24,069 bases of DNA, from contig JAFYCU010000053.1 in NCBI GenBank assembly GCA_017545095.1, positions 1 to 24,069 on the forward strand, written 5' to 3'. Below, piece by piece: positions 1-7,148 of this stretch. A program made the position numbers and the translations under genes. Within the stretch, counting starts at the first letter, position 1, and each line of letters begins with the position of its first letter. The notes below the pieces were generated by a model. It had not been told where the DNA came from and ran no database searches. It was given only the letters and a program-made list of their open reading frames with translations. This stretch comes from Muribaculaceae bacterium (lineage in GTDB: Bacteria > Bacteroidota > Bacteroidia > Bacteroidales > Muribaculaceae).

Positions 1-571
1 AGTGGAGTTTGTCGGAGTTGAACAGGTCGACGGGTGCCACCACAAGCTGGTCGGTGCTGATGCCCCGTCGCTTCATTTCGGCTCGGATTTTGTCGTTCAT
101 GTGGTAATCGCTCACGGGGCGTGGTTGGCATAGCTCCACGCCGAGCTGCGTCTTGTAGATGTCGTACACGAGTTCGGAGCAGTACCAGGCGTTGTTGCCA
201 AAGCGGAAAGCCATGTCGTAGGGACGGCCCAAATATTTCTTGTAGTTGATCTTGACCTCGTCTTCGGTGTAGCGTTTCATCGAGGTGATGCCCCATTTTC
301 CGCGTTGTTTCCAGTCGGACCACCGGGTGAGTTTCACGGGTTGGACGGCTTCGAGCACCCAAGGCTCGCCGCCGCGCATCACAATCACGCCGCAGTGGGT
401 CCACGGGCTGGTGGTGGCCGTGGCGATGAACGGCGACTGACGGCTTTCGGAGATGCGGAACACGATGTCGCCCTCTTTCAGGGCACTGTGGTTACCGCTC
501 TGCCCCCAGCACCATACACCCAGACCCAGTACCAGAATTGCCAGGATAATAAAAATGATTCTCTTTTTCAT
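1..571 (-). CDS. YiiX/YebB-like permuted papain-fold (NlpC/P60-related) cysteine hydrolase, 3' end cut by window
   Basis: The frame opens with ATG at 569-571 and stays open for 190 codons to the window edge, so the C-terminus is missing. Residues 4-21 are hydrophobic (KKRIIFIILAILVLGLGVW), a signal peptide or membrane anchor. The body starts with LKEGDIVFR, followed by WTHCGVIV (His59) and later WYCSELVYDIY (Cys131). A histidine before the cysteine, with GDIVF ahead, is the pattern of the YiiX/YaeF permuted papain-like family (peptidase C92 type), which cleave amide or ester bonds at the envelope. The natural substrate is not known from sequence. It lies 92 bases downstream of the amidase gene on the same strand and is probably co-transcribed with it. 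Family assignment is fairly safe; the role in cell-wall turnover is inferred. Confidence 0.75.
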   Translation of the reverse strand, partial: MKKRIIFIILAILVLGLGVWCWGQSGNHSALKEGDIVFRISESRQSPFIATATTSPWTHCGVIVMRGGEPWVLEAVQPVKLTRWSDWKQRGKWGITSMKRYTEDEVKINYKKYLGRPYDMAFRFGNNAWYCSELVYDIYKTQLGVELCQPRPVSDYHMNDKIRAEMKRRGISTDQLVVAPVDLFNSDKLH

Positions 572-588
572 GTCGTTATCTGATATAG

Positions 589-615
589 TTCATAGTTAAG
601 AATTCATAGTTAAGA
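589..615. repeat. Two tandem copies of a 13-14-base unit
   Basis: TTCATAGTTAAGA occurs at 589-601 and again at 603-615, between two leftward genes. It resembles other short intergenic tandem words in this window, at 2397-2412 and 15944-15960. Function unknown. Confidence 0.6.
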
Positions 616-663
616 GCTACAAGTGCGCATTGCGCTGCTTGTTTACTCGTTTACTAAAACAAC

Positions 664-1296
664 TCATCTCTTGTAGCGTTTCTTGAGTGCGGTCATGAAC
701 CGCTGGTGATCGGTTTGGCAGACATCCACCTTAGTGGGCACATCGGTGCGGTCGGGATGGTGCTTGAGCCATTCGTTGCGCACTTGCTCGTGGGTGACGA
801 TGTTGTTCAAGGGAATCTTGTACTTTTTGATAATCGGAAGCAAGTAGTCGATGGCGCTCTCGATTTGCTGGTCGGTGAGTGGCTGCCGGTTGGTGTCGAC
901 ACTCTGAAACTCAATGCCGATGGTGAAATTGTTGCACCACGGCTTGCCGTGGAGCATCGAGTAGCCCGCATGGTGGGTCTTCTGGTCGGGTGATGCAAGC
1001 ACGTAGCGCGTTCCGTCGCGGTCGATGACCACATGGCAGCTCACCGAGCTGTTCTCGTCGTAGCGCAGCTTGCCTATCGCTTTATGGGCATTGCCGCAGG
1101 CCGTGTGGTGCAGTACCACACCTTGCACGCGGTTCTTACCTTTGCTGACCTTGATGTCGGGCAGCGGAGCGAGTTTGCACACTTTATATTTGCCCTCGCG
1201 GATGAATTTGCTGTCGGAGTGATTGCACCAGGCCACAAGACCCGTACACACCATGGCTGCTGCCACAATCGAAGTGATAATGATACTTTTTTTCAT
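664..1296 (-). CDS. N-acetylmuramoyl-L-alanine amidase, PGRP/AmpD (Amidase_2) fold, exported
   Basis: Predicted zinc amidase that cuts the bond between N-acetylmuramic acid and the stem peptide of peptidoglycan. The 210-residue protein starts with a hydrophobic segment (residues 4-23, IIITSIVAAAMVCTGLVAW), so it is exported or membrane-anchored. Family signatures are all visible: VVLHHTA with the first zinc histidine (His63 or His64), NFTIGIEFQS with Glu129 at the position of the conserved acidic residue, VTHEQVR with His169, and HPDRTDVP with Asp185 at the usual third-ligand position. The length fits a single catalytic domain without a separate wall-binding domain. The ATG at 1294-1296 directly precedes the hydrophobic segment. 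A Bacteroidota-type -7 box lies about 70 bases upstream. The YiiX-like gene follows on the same strand, and a CHAP-like gene lies divergently, which points to envelope work. Confidence 0.88.
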   Translation of the reverse strand: MKKSIIITSIVAAAMVCTGLVAWCNHSDSKFIREGKYKVCKLAPLPDIKVSKGKNRVQGVVLHHTACGNAHKAIGKLRYDENSSVSCHVVIDRDGTRYVLASPDQKTHHAGYSMLHGKPWCNNFTIGIEFQSVDTNRQPLTDQQIESAIDYLLPIIKKYKIPLNNIVTHEQVRNEWLKHHPDRTDVPTKVDVCQTDHQRFMTALKKRYKR

Positions 1297-1362
1297 AGGT
1301 AATCAGTTGATGATGTTTGTGAATATATATCGGTTGACTCAAAAGGTAAACCAACGATGCTG

Positions 1363-1395
1363 CAAAATTATTACCTCATGGCGAAATGCCTACAA
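1363..1395 (-). promoter_or_regulatory. Candidate Bacteroidota promoter for the amidase gene
   Basis: On the minus strand a -7 box TAATTTTG (1363-1370) matches TAnnTTTG. A TTG at 1393-1395 lies 22 bases upstream, slightly farther than the usual 19-21. The leader to the start codon would be about 60 bases. Confidence 0.4.
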
Positions 1396-1505
1396 TTGCC
1401 GCCCCTCTGTTGTATGAACTATGGTGATTAGCGTATGAAATCACAGTAGAGCTGTCGAATAGGGGATGGATTCGTATTCGCCATCTTGAAATAAGCGGTT
1501 TTTGA

Positions 1506-1557
1506 AAAGGTAACCCGATATCAGCCTCATTTTTTTGAATTTGGACGGGTTACCTTT
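1506..1557. repeat. 12-base perfect inverted repeat upstream of the CHAP gene
   Basis: AAAGGTAACCCG (1506-1517) and its exact complement CGGGTTACCTTT (1546-1557) flank a 28-base AT-rich spacer. It ends 37 bases before the CHAP start codon. It could be an RNA hairpin in the leader or an operator; there is no T-tract to make it a clear terminator. Confidence 0.6.
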
Positions 1558-1594
1558 CACCTTGTTTGATTATTTAGAAGAAAAAAATGCCACC

Positions 1595-2026
1595 ATGAAA
1601 AGAATTGTCATATGCCTTGCCGCATTCTTGCTCGCTTATCTCGGGTATGTGTTCCTGCTGCCTCACAGCTATTCGGTCGACAAGGCAGTGGCTTACCTCA
1701 ACGCTCACGCCGAGCCGCGCAGCCGTAATATGTGCGCCCTCTATGTGGAGCGTGCCATCAGCGCTGGTGGCCAGCCGGCCTTCATCGTCCCGGCTTGGGG
1801 GTATGCCTACGTGCTGCCTCACATGGGGTTCGACGAGGTGGGACGCGATTGCTATGTGCCGCAAAAGGGAGACGTGGTGGTGTTTCCGCACGTCAAGAAC
1901 CATATTTGGGGCCATATCGCCATGTACAACGGCCACCAGTGGGTAAGCGATTTCAAACAGCGCGGCATGATTGTTGCCAAAGAGTATAACCGCAGCCAAT
2001 GTCAGTACTTCAGGCACAAGAATTAA
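1595..2026 (+). CDS. Small exported CHAP/NlpC-P60-like thiol amidohydrolase
   Basis: The 143-residue protein begins with a hydrophobic segment (residues 4-22, IVICLAAFLLAYLGYVFLL), a signal or anchor. The catalytic part shows SRNMCALYVERAI with Cys47 at the start of a helix, KGDVVVFPH at 91-99, and WGHIAMYNG with His107, followed by SDF. The order Cys, GDVVVF, GHIA(M/I)Y is the CHAP arrangement, used by enzymes that cut peptidoglycan peptides or amide links. An ATG 60 bases upstream (1535) is in frame, but the signal segment begins at 1595, so I take 1595. The next gene starts 11 bases after its stop. The target bond is not predictable; immune or effector roles of CHAP-type enzymes (phage lysis, type VI effectors) are possible, but no such genes lie nearby. 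Confidence 0.78.
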   Translation: MKRIVICLAAFLLAYLGYVFLLPHSYSVDKAVAYLNAHAEPRSRNMCALYVERAISAGGQPAFIVPAWGYAYVLPHMGFDEVGRDCYVPQKGDVVVFPHVKNHIWGHIAMYNGHQWVSDFKQRGMIVAKEYNRSQCQYFRHKN

Positions 2027-2037
2027 CAAGCGACAAT

Positions 2038-2349
2038 ATGAAGCACATCATCAAAATCAAACGCCATCCTTTTGGCGGCGACTATTTGGCCATTAACCTG
2101 TTTGGCTTCATCTTCACGCTTCGAGACCTCGACCCCGTGGAACTGAATCATGAGCTGATTCATTCGGCGCAGCAGCGTGAACTGCTCTACCTGCCGTTTT
2201 TCGTCTGGTATGGCATCGAATGGCTTGTGCTGTGGTTCAAGCACCATGACTGGACCACGGCTTACTACCATATCCGATTCGAGCAGGAAGCCTACCGCCA
2301 CCAGCACGACCTCAGTTATCTGACCTCGCGCCGCCACTGGCATTATTGA
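2038..2349 (+). CDS. Tiny HExxH putative metalloprotease-like protein
   Basis: A 103-residue protein I cannot name. It contains ELNHELIHSAQQRE, an HExxH zinc-binding motif at residues 38-42, followed by a hydrophobic aromatic stretch (about 49-67, LLYLPFFVWYGIEWLVLWF) that may enter a membrane. IRFEQEAYRHQH follows, where Glu82 or Glu84 could be a third zinc ligand. No signal peptide is visible; the N-terminus is basic (MKHIIKIKRHPFGG). The frame also opens at 1999, but that start overlaps the CHAP gene by 28 bases, so the ATG at 2038, 11 bases after the CHAP stop, is preferred. Close spacing suggests one transcript. The hydrolase assignment rests on the motif alone and could be wrong in a protein this small. 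Confidence 0.65.
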   Translation: MKHIIKIKRHPFGGDYLAINLFGFIFTLRDLDPVELNHELIHSAQQRELLYLPFFVWYGIEWLVLWFKHHDWTTAYYHIRFEQEAYRHQHDLSYLTSRRHWHY

Positions 2350-2396
2350 TAATCCTGATATTATACTGTTTAGCTCATATTGCAAACAAGGTTTTT

Positions 2397-2412
2397 AATT
2401 ATGAATTATGAA
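2397..2412. repeat. Short 7-base tandem word ahead of the small ORF
   Basis: AATTATGAATTATGAA repeats ATTATGA with period 7 just downstream of the HExxH gene. It resembles the intergenic words at 589 and 15944. Confidence 0.4.
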
Positions 2413-2485
2413 TATGAGTCTCAAACATCTGGATTATGTGAAAAGGTATATCCACAAGAAGCTCAAGAGGATTCAACATTCATAA
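2408..2485 (+). CDS. Possible 25-residue basic peptide
   Basis: An ATG at 2408 opens a 25-codon frame whose product contains HLDYVKRYIHKKLKRIQ: strongly basic, with hydrophobic residues spaced as in an amphipathic helix. It sits between the HExxH gene (58 bases before) and the transglutaminase-like gene (12 bases after), filling an otherwise empty gap in the apparent operon. A second overlapping frame (2401-2490, 29 codons) also exists. With no homolog known to me this may be chance. Confidence 0.3.
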   Translation: MNMSLKHLDYVKRYIHKKLKRIQHS

Positions 2486-2497
2486 AATAAGCAAGAC

Positions 2498-3013
2498 ATG
2501 AAAAAGCGAATTGTAATTTTGATTTTGATTGTCGCTGTGATTGGCTATATGTGTTCATCATTCACATTGGTAAAACAACACGACCGGGCAAACACTTATC
2601 GGCTACCAAAATCCATCATCACTCATGTGACTGACGAAACAATAGGAATGAATGAGGAACAAATCATCGACTACAGCCTTTCCTTGACTGCCCAAAAGCT
2701 AGAGTTCAGCATCAAGAACAATATCGCAAACGGAGAGGCAAACTGCGTGGGATATGCTCAGCTATGCGCAGCGATATGCAACGAGGCACTTCGCAACAAT
2801 GGCTATAAGAATCGTGCTAAATGTGTGGTGGGGTATGTGAAATGCTGTGGAGTGAATCTATGCAATGTTGCCAAGTGTTTAGGCTCAAATCCAAAGTATA
2901 AGGCATTTGTGAAAGACCACGACTTTGTGGAACTGACCGTGAACGGAAAGACCTACTATTTTGACCCATCGTTTTACGATGTTTTGGGCAGCAAATGCCT
3001 GACAGTCAAATGA
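2498..3013 (+). CDS. Exported transglutaminase-like cysteine protein
   Basis: The 171-residue protein begins with a hydrophobic segment (residues 5-18, IVILILIVAVIGYM) followed by Cys19. The preceding residues do not form a good lipobox, so it is more likely an anchor or ordinary signal. The core has the three transglutaminase-fold catalytic positions in order: ANCVGYAQLCAAICNEAL (Cys83), KDHDFVEL (His141) and YYFDPSFY (Asp156). Bacterial relatives include proteases, amidases and cross-linking enzymes, so the reaction is not fixed. It is the last clear gene of the rightward group. The protein ends about 14 residues after the Asp, which is short, and the following 350 bases contain open but unstarted frames, so the C-terminus could have been lost. 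The gene looks more AT-rich than most of the window. Confidence 0.7.
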   Translation: MKKRIVILILIVAVIGYMCSSFTLVKQHDRANTYRLPKSIITHVTDETIGMNEEQIIDYSLSLTAQKLEFSIKNNIANGEANCVGYAQLCAAICNEALRNNGYKNRAKCVVGYVKCCGVNLCNVAKCLGSNPKYKAFVKDHDFVELTVNGKTYYFDPSFYDVLGSKCLTVK

Positions 3014-3370
3014 GCAGACGTTATGCCGCGTACGTTGCTCCACAGCCAGCCATCTAACTCAAGCGGTTAGCTGGACTGTTCAACTTGAAACCGATACTGA
3101 TTCCGAGCTAGAGTTCCTAACAGACTTTATACAAAATTAAAACCAAGAAAGTAGGCTCACAGATTGACTACATTGACGAGTATAATGTAGAAATTCAAGG
3201 TAATTACCATCTTTACAAAACTCGCAAATAGGCAAGAAAGATAGTAAAAGGAAGTAGACATGGCAAGATGGCATGCATTTTGCAATGAATGGTGATTGGG
3301 CTGTAAAATGCAATTATTAGACGAAAAAGTGATTCCTTATTTGAGACATCTTATAATAAAATACATACTT
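3014..3370 (+). other. Gene-poor stretch with frame remnants
   Basis: No complete gene is visible. One frame reads without a stop from just after the transglutaminase stop to TAA at 3138-3140 (ending LETDTDSELEFLTDFIQN). A second, in another frame, reads to TAG near 3231 (containing GSQIDYIDEYNVEIQ and NYHLYKTRK). Neither has a good start. This looks like decayed coding sequence, possibly of a gene once following the transglutaminase-like gene, but I do not recognise the family. The next gene could start at an in-frame ATG at 3308 instead of 3371. Confidence 0.4.
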
Positions 3371-3751
3371 ATGATAAAGATAGTGTTCGATTGGACTGCA
3401 CAGGCACTTGACAAGGTAGCAAAACGCCTGCATCTGACCTATAACGAGGTTAACATCATTGTGTACTTCATGCTTATTCCGCTCACATGGATGGTGATGG
3501 TCAATTTCATTGTCCATTGTTGGCCGTTGTTGACAGTCATCTGGGCTGCCATCTGCTTGATTGGCTGCGGGTGGCATCTACATGACTTCAGGCAGTGGTG
3601 TGACCGTGTTTTCAATCAGTCGGTCAATTTCTTGCTTTGGTTTAGATGCATTGGCTGGAATTACTACAAGGCATCTGACATCATCTGTGTGGCGGTTCCG
3701 CTATTGGTGTACGCTGGGCTGGGATGGTTGCTGTTGCGGGGAGGGTTATGA
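3371..3751 (+). CDS. Small integral membrane protein, unknown function
   Basis: A 126-residue protein with probably three or four membrane segments: about residues 27-48 (VNIIVYFMLIPLTWMVMVNF), 50-68 (CWPLLTVIWAAICLIGCGW) and 104-123. A basic amphipathic N-terminus precedes them (ALDKVAKRLHLTYNEVNIIVY). I do not know a function. The frame extends upstream to an ATG at 3308 and a TTG at 3296. The 3371 start is chosen because MIKIVFDWTAQALDKVAKRLHL reads as a natural N-terminus, whereas the upstream 21 residues lack character. It converges on lysA with only 14 bases between stops and no obvious terminator, so the two transcripts may overlap at their 3' ends. Confidence 0.6.
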   Translation: MIKIVFDWTAQALDKVAKRLHLTYNEVNIIVYFMLIPLTWMVMVNFIVHCWPLLTVIWAAICLIGCGWHLHDFRQWCDRVFNQSVNFLLWFRCIGWNYYKASDIICVAVPLLVYAGLGWLLLRGGL

Positions 3752-3765
3752 TACCGCCCCCATGC

Positions 3766-4941
3766 CTAAACAAGAACAGACTGAGGCAATGGGCGCAGGT
3801 TGTAGGTAGAAGCCATTGACTGCCCATAGGCACCTGCCGAGCGGATGGCGATAAGGTCGCCGCGCCGGGTGTGATGGAGAGGGCAGTCGTGAGCAAACAC
3901 ATCGCTCGACTCGCACACGGGACCCACAATGTCGTAGAGTTCTAAAGGTGTGGACTTGTCGGCGCTGAGATTCTGGATCAGGTGATGTGCCTCGTAGAGA
4001 GCCGGACGAATGAGGTCGGTCATGCCAGCATCTAGAATGGCAAATTGTTTGTCGCGGCTTTGCTTAACATATACCACGCGGGAAATGAGTGAGCCACATT
4101 GCCCCACCACAGCACGCCCCAGCTCGAAGTGCAGGTGCTGGTCGCTGCTCATGTTTAGGCGAGCAAATGTGTCGAAGTATTCTTCAAACATAGGCATCTG
4201 ATGCTCGACAGGTTGGTTGTAGTCGATACCCAATCCGCCTCCCACGTTCACGGTCTCGATGTGAATGCCACAGCGGCGGCAGTCGTCGAGCAGCCGAGAG
4301 ATGGTGTCGCACAGCATCACATAGGGTTGCATGGTGGTGATTTGCGAACCGATGTGAAAATGCATGCCCCGTAGATGGATGTGGGGTAGGGCGCAGGCTT
4401 GTTGCATCACAGTCAATGCCTGTTCGATGGCGATGCCAAATTTGCTCTGTGCTGTGCCAGTGGTAATGTAGCGATGCGTGTGTGCGTCGATGTCGGGGTT
4501 CACGCGAATGGCGACCGGTGCAACGCACTGCATCCCACCGGCCAGCGTGTTGATTACTTCCATCTCAGGCACCGACTCCACATTGAAACAACCTATGCCC
4601 AGTTCCAGTCCCAAACGAATTTCCTGATCGGTCTTCCCCACACCGGAATAGACCATCACCTCGGGCGAGAATCCTGCGGCGTGTGCAGCGCGAATCTCGC
4701 CTCCGCTCACCAGATCGACACCAAAGCCATACTGCGCTATCTCGGCCAGCAGATGCGGGTCGTTGTTGGCTTTCACGGCATAGTGCACCGTGGTGGGCCA
4801 TGGAAGACGTGCTTTACAGCGATTGATTTCGTCTAATGTGCTGCGCAGCACGTCCAAATTGTAGTAGTAGAATGGTGTTTGCTCCTGCAGCAGCAGTTCT
4901 ATCGGGAACTCGCTATCGTATTGTCTATTTCCCATTTTCAA
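3766..4941 (-). CDS. lysA: Diaminopimelate decarboxylase
   Basis: Catalyses the PLP-dependent decarboxylation of meso-diaminopimelate to L-lysine, the last step of lysine synthesis, in the cytoplasm. The 391-residue protein shows the fold III decarboxylase signature: VHYAVKANNDP with PLP lysine Lys57, GFGVDLVSGGEI, GMHFHIGSQ, VNVGGGLGIDY for phosphate binding, GPVCESSDVF with the active-site Cys, and GAYGQSMASTYN near the C-terminus. The usual EPGR before the domain boundary reads ELGR here. Length is close to that of other bacterial LysA, slightly short at both ends. A second in-frame ATG lies two codons downstream. It has its own promoter and lies downstream of a ligA terminator, so it is probably monocistronic. 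Confidence 0.95.
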   Translation of the reverse strand: MKMGNRQYDSEFPIELLLQEQTPFYYYNLDVLRSTLDEINRCKARLPWPTTVHYAVKANNDPHLLAEIAQYGFGVDLVSGGEIRAAHAAGFSPEVMVYSGVGKTDQEIRLGLELGIGCFNVESVPEMEVINTLAGGMQCVAPVAIRVNPDIDAHTHRYITTGTAQSKFGIAIEQALTVMQQACALPHIHLRGMHFHIGSQITTMQPYVMLCDTISRLLDDCRRCGIHIETVNVGGGLGIDYNQPVEHQMPMFEEYFDTFARLNMSSDQHLHFELGRAVVGQCGSLISRVVYVKQSRDKQFAILDAGMTDLIRPALYEAHHLIQNLSADKSTPLELYDIVGPVCESSDVFAHDCPLHHTRRGDLIAIRSAGAYGQSMASTYNLRPLPQSVLV

Positions 4942-4966
4942 TAGGTTGTTCTTTTAAATTCCGATG

Positions 4967-4996
4967 CAAAGTTATAGGTTTCTCATGGGAAATCAA
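4967..4996 (-). promoter_or_regulatory. Bacteroidota promoter for lysA
   Basis: On the minus strand TTG (4994-4996, in a TTTTTG run) lies exactly 19 bases before TAACTTTG (4967-4974), matching TAnnTTTG. Transcription would start about 20 bases before the lysA ATG. Confidence 0.7.
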
Positions 4997-5050
4997 AAAT
5001 CCTATACATTTTTTTATAATTTTTAAGGCATTGACAAGAAATAAACAAGT

Positions 5051-5075
5051 ACCCACCTCGCTCACCGAGGTGGGT
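5051..5075 (-). terminator. Hairpin terminator after ligA
   Basis: ACCCACCTCG (5051-5060) pairs perfectly with CGAGGTGGGT (5066-5075) around a 5-base loop. It lies 25 bases past the ligA stop, and in the leftward direction is followed by ACTTGTTTAT, moderately T-rich. It separates ligA from the lysA promoter. Confidence 0.75.
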
Positions 5076-5099
5076 GCCAGAATGGTTGCGATAGTCGAG

Positions 5100-7109
5100 T
5101 CAGTCGCGTGAGATCATAGCAAGGAACTGGTCCTCGTCGATGATGGGAATGCCAAGTTTATGGGCTTTCTCGAGTTTGGCCGGCCCCATGTTCTCACCGG
5201 CGAGCACGTAGTTGGTGGCTTTGCTGATGGAACCCACGTTTTTGCCTCCGTTGATTTCGATCAGCTCTTTGTATTCTTCACGCGAGTGCTTGGCAAAGGT
5301 GCCGCTGATGACAATCTTCGCACCTTGGAGGCGGTCGCTTCGTTGGTTCAACCCCTCATCGCCCAGCACCATCTGTAGCCCGGCTTTCTCCAGGCGCTCA
5401 ACAATGGTTCGATTGCGTTGGTCGGCAAAGAACTCGGTGATGGACTGCGCAATTTTGGGGCCAATTTCGGGTATGACGGCCAATTCATCGGGTGTCATGC
5501 TCATCAGTTGCTGCATGCTGTGTGCGTTTCTTGCGAGCACTTTACCTGTGGTCTCGCCCACATAGGGTATCGACAGGGCAAAGATCACGCGAGCCAGCGG
5601 CACCTGCTTCGACTGTTCAATGCCTGTGAGAATGCGCTGGGCACTGCGCTGCTGGAAGCGGTCGAGTGCCACGAGCTGTGGCAGTGTGAGGTCGTAGAGG
5701 TCGGCCACGTCGTTCACCAGTCCACTGCGGTGCAGGGCCACGGCCACCTCTTCGCCAATGCCATCGATGTTCATGGCATGGCGAGCCACAAAATGCTCGA
5801 TGCGACCCGTGATTTGGGGCTCGCACCCCCATCTGTTGGGACACACCCAAGCAGCCTCGCCTTCAACACGCTCCAGTTTGGTGCGGCACACCGGGCATTC
5901 ATGCACAAACGCCAATGGCTTGGCTCCGGGACTACGCTGCTTTTCGTCGACACCCACAATCTTAGGTATGATTTCACCGCCTTTTTCCACATACACCATG
6001 TCGCCGTCACAGATGCCGAGCTGACGGATGACATCTTCGTTGTGCAGCGACGCACGCTTGACGATGGTGCCCGACAGCAGCACCGGGTCGAGGTCGGCAA
6101 CAGGGGTGATGACCCCCGAACGTCCCACCTCGAACGACACGAAGCGCAACCGTGTGCACTCGCGCTCAGGGGCGAATTTATAGGCTATGGCCCATCGTGG
6201 CGACTTGGCTGTGCTGCCCAAGTTGCGCTGCTGGCGGAGTGAGTTGATTTTGAACACCAACCCATCGGTGGCCACAGGCAGATGCTTTCGCTCAATGTCC
6301 CAATGGTTGATGAACGCGCTCACAGCATCGATGTTTTGCAGCACCTCGACCTTACCTGTTTTGAACCCCCATCGCTGCAAGGCTTCGATGCCTTGGGTGT
6401 GAGTGCCGAAGGGTAGATTGTCGCCTAAAAGGAAGTAGAAGTAGGCGTCAAGTCCTCGTCGAGCCACTTCGGCACTGTTTTGCAGTTTGAGCGTGCCGGC
6501 GGCAGCATTTCGCGGATTGGCAAAGAGCGGTTCTTCGTTGGCATGGCGCTCCTGATTGAGCTGTTCGAAACGAGCCCAAGGTAGCAGAATCTCGCCGCGC
6601 ACCTCAAAGCGTTCGGGCCAATCCAGGCCGGCACGTAGCTCTAAAGGCACGCTACGAATGGTTAACACATTGGCCGTGACGTCATCGCCCTGTACACCAT
6701 CGCCGCGAGTCACCGCCCGCATCAGACGACCGTGCTCATAGGTGATTGAGATGCTTGTGCCGTCATATTTCATCTCGCCCACAATCTCGCATGGCTCGCC
6801 TCCCAGCCCATCTTGCGCCCGGCGCAGAAAATCCTGCACTTCGCCAATGTTGTAGCTGTTGGCCAGCGACTGCATGGGGCGCTCGTGTGCCACCTGCACA
6901 AACCCCTTGCTGATGTCGCTACCCACACGCCGTGTGGGCGACAAGGGGTCAGCGTACTGTGGGTAGGCTGCCTCCAAATCCTGCAGCTCCCGCAGTAGCG
7001 CATCAAACTCTTGGTCGCTGATGGTGGGCATGTTGAGTACATAGTAGTTATGGTTGTGCTCATTGAGCTGTGCACGCAGCTCTTGTATGCGTTGCTCGAA
7101 TAAATCCAT
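5100..7109 (-). CDS. ligA: NAD-dependent DNA ligase
   Basis: Seals nicks in DNA during replication and repair, using NAD as the AMP donor. From the ATG at 7107-7109 it is 669 residues, near the usual 670. Domains in order: N-terminal NAD-binding Ia region with NHNYYVLNMPTISDQEFD; adenylation domain with GEMKYDGTSI, where Lys114 is the AMP-accepting lysine (often EPKIDG elsewhere), plus FANPRNAAAGTL and ATDGLVFKIN; OB domain (VGRSGVITPVADLDPV); a four-cysteine zinc finger at about 405-429 (CPVC and CPNRWGC); helix-hairpin-helix repeats (IPEIGPKIAQSI); and a C-terminal BRCT domain (about 595-669, ISGTFAKHSREEYKELIE). A TTG 30 bases upstream is in frame but less likely. It follows the DUF486 gene by 39 bases and probably shares its transcript. 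Confidence 0.96.
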   Translation of the reverse strand: MDLFEQRIQELRAQLNEHNHNYYVLNMPTISDQEFDALLRELQDLEAAYPQYADPLSPTRRVGSDISKGFVQVAHERPMQSLANSYNIGEVQDFLRRAQDGLGGEPCEIVGEMKYDGTSISITYEHGRLMRAVTRGDGVQGDDVTANVLTIRSVPLELRAGLDWPERFEVRGEILLPWARFEQLNQERHANEEPLFANPRNAAAGTLKLQNSAEVARRGLDAYFYFLLGDNLPFGTHTQGIEALQRWGFKTGKVEVLQNIDAVSAFINHWDIERKHLPVATDGLVFKINSLRQQRNLGSTAKSPRWAIAYKFAPERECTRLRFVSFEVGRSGVITPVADLDPVLLSGTIVKRASLHNEDVIRQLGICDGDMVYVEKGGEIIPKIVGVDEKQRSPGAKPLAFVHECPVCRTKLERVEGEAAWVCPNRWGCEPQITGRIEHFVARHAMNIDGIGEEVAVALHRSGLVNDVADLYDLTLPQLVALDRFQQRSAQRILTGIEQSKQVPLARVIFALSIPYVGETTGKVLARNAHSMQQLMSMTPDELAVIPEIGPKIAQSITEFFADQRNRTIVERLEKAGLQMVLGDEGLNQRSDRLQGAKIVISGTFAKHSREEYKELIEINGGKNVGSISKATNYVLAGENMGPAKLEKAHKLGIPIIDEDQFLAMISRD

Positions 7110-7148
7110 GGCGAGTTTGTTTTTATCAGTTGTTGTCAATGATATCGT

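Larger units (their letters stand above)
1297..1594. other. Divergent intergenic region between the amidase and CHAP genes
   Basis: About 300 bases without a convincing gene. It holds a leftward promoter candidate (1363-1395) and a 12-base inverted repeat (1506-1517 and 1546-1557). A rightward frame opens upstream of the CHAP gene at 1535, but it would run through the repeat and lacks the signal segment at its start, so I do not use that start. Confidence 0.5.

Noticed and set aside
1..3013. Phage lysis cassette or type VI effector cluster
   Set aside because: CHAP and amidase proteins fit such roles, but no holin, spanin, tail, Hcp, VgrG or immunity-type gene is seen, and the proteins carry their own export segments.
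5418..6242. 274-codon plus-strand frame inside ligA
   Set aside because: Antisense shadow of ligA, His- and Gly-rich, no motifs.
7110..7139. TTG start adding 10 residues to ligA
   Set aside because: The ATG at 7109 gives the usual length and places the AMP-accepting lysine at 114, close to position 115 of the E. coli enzyme.
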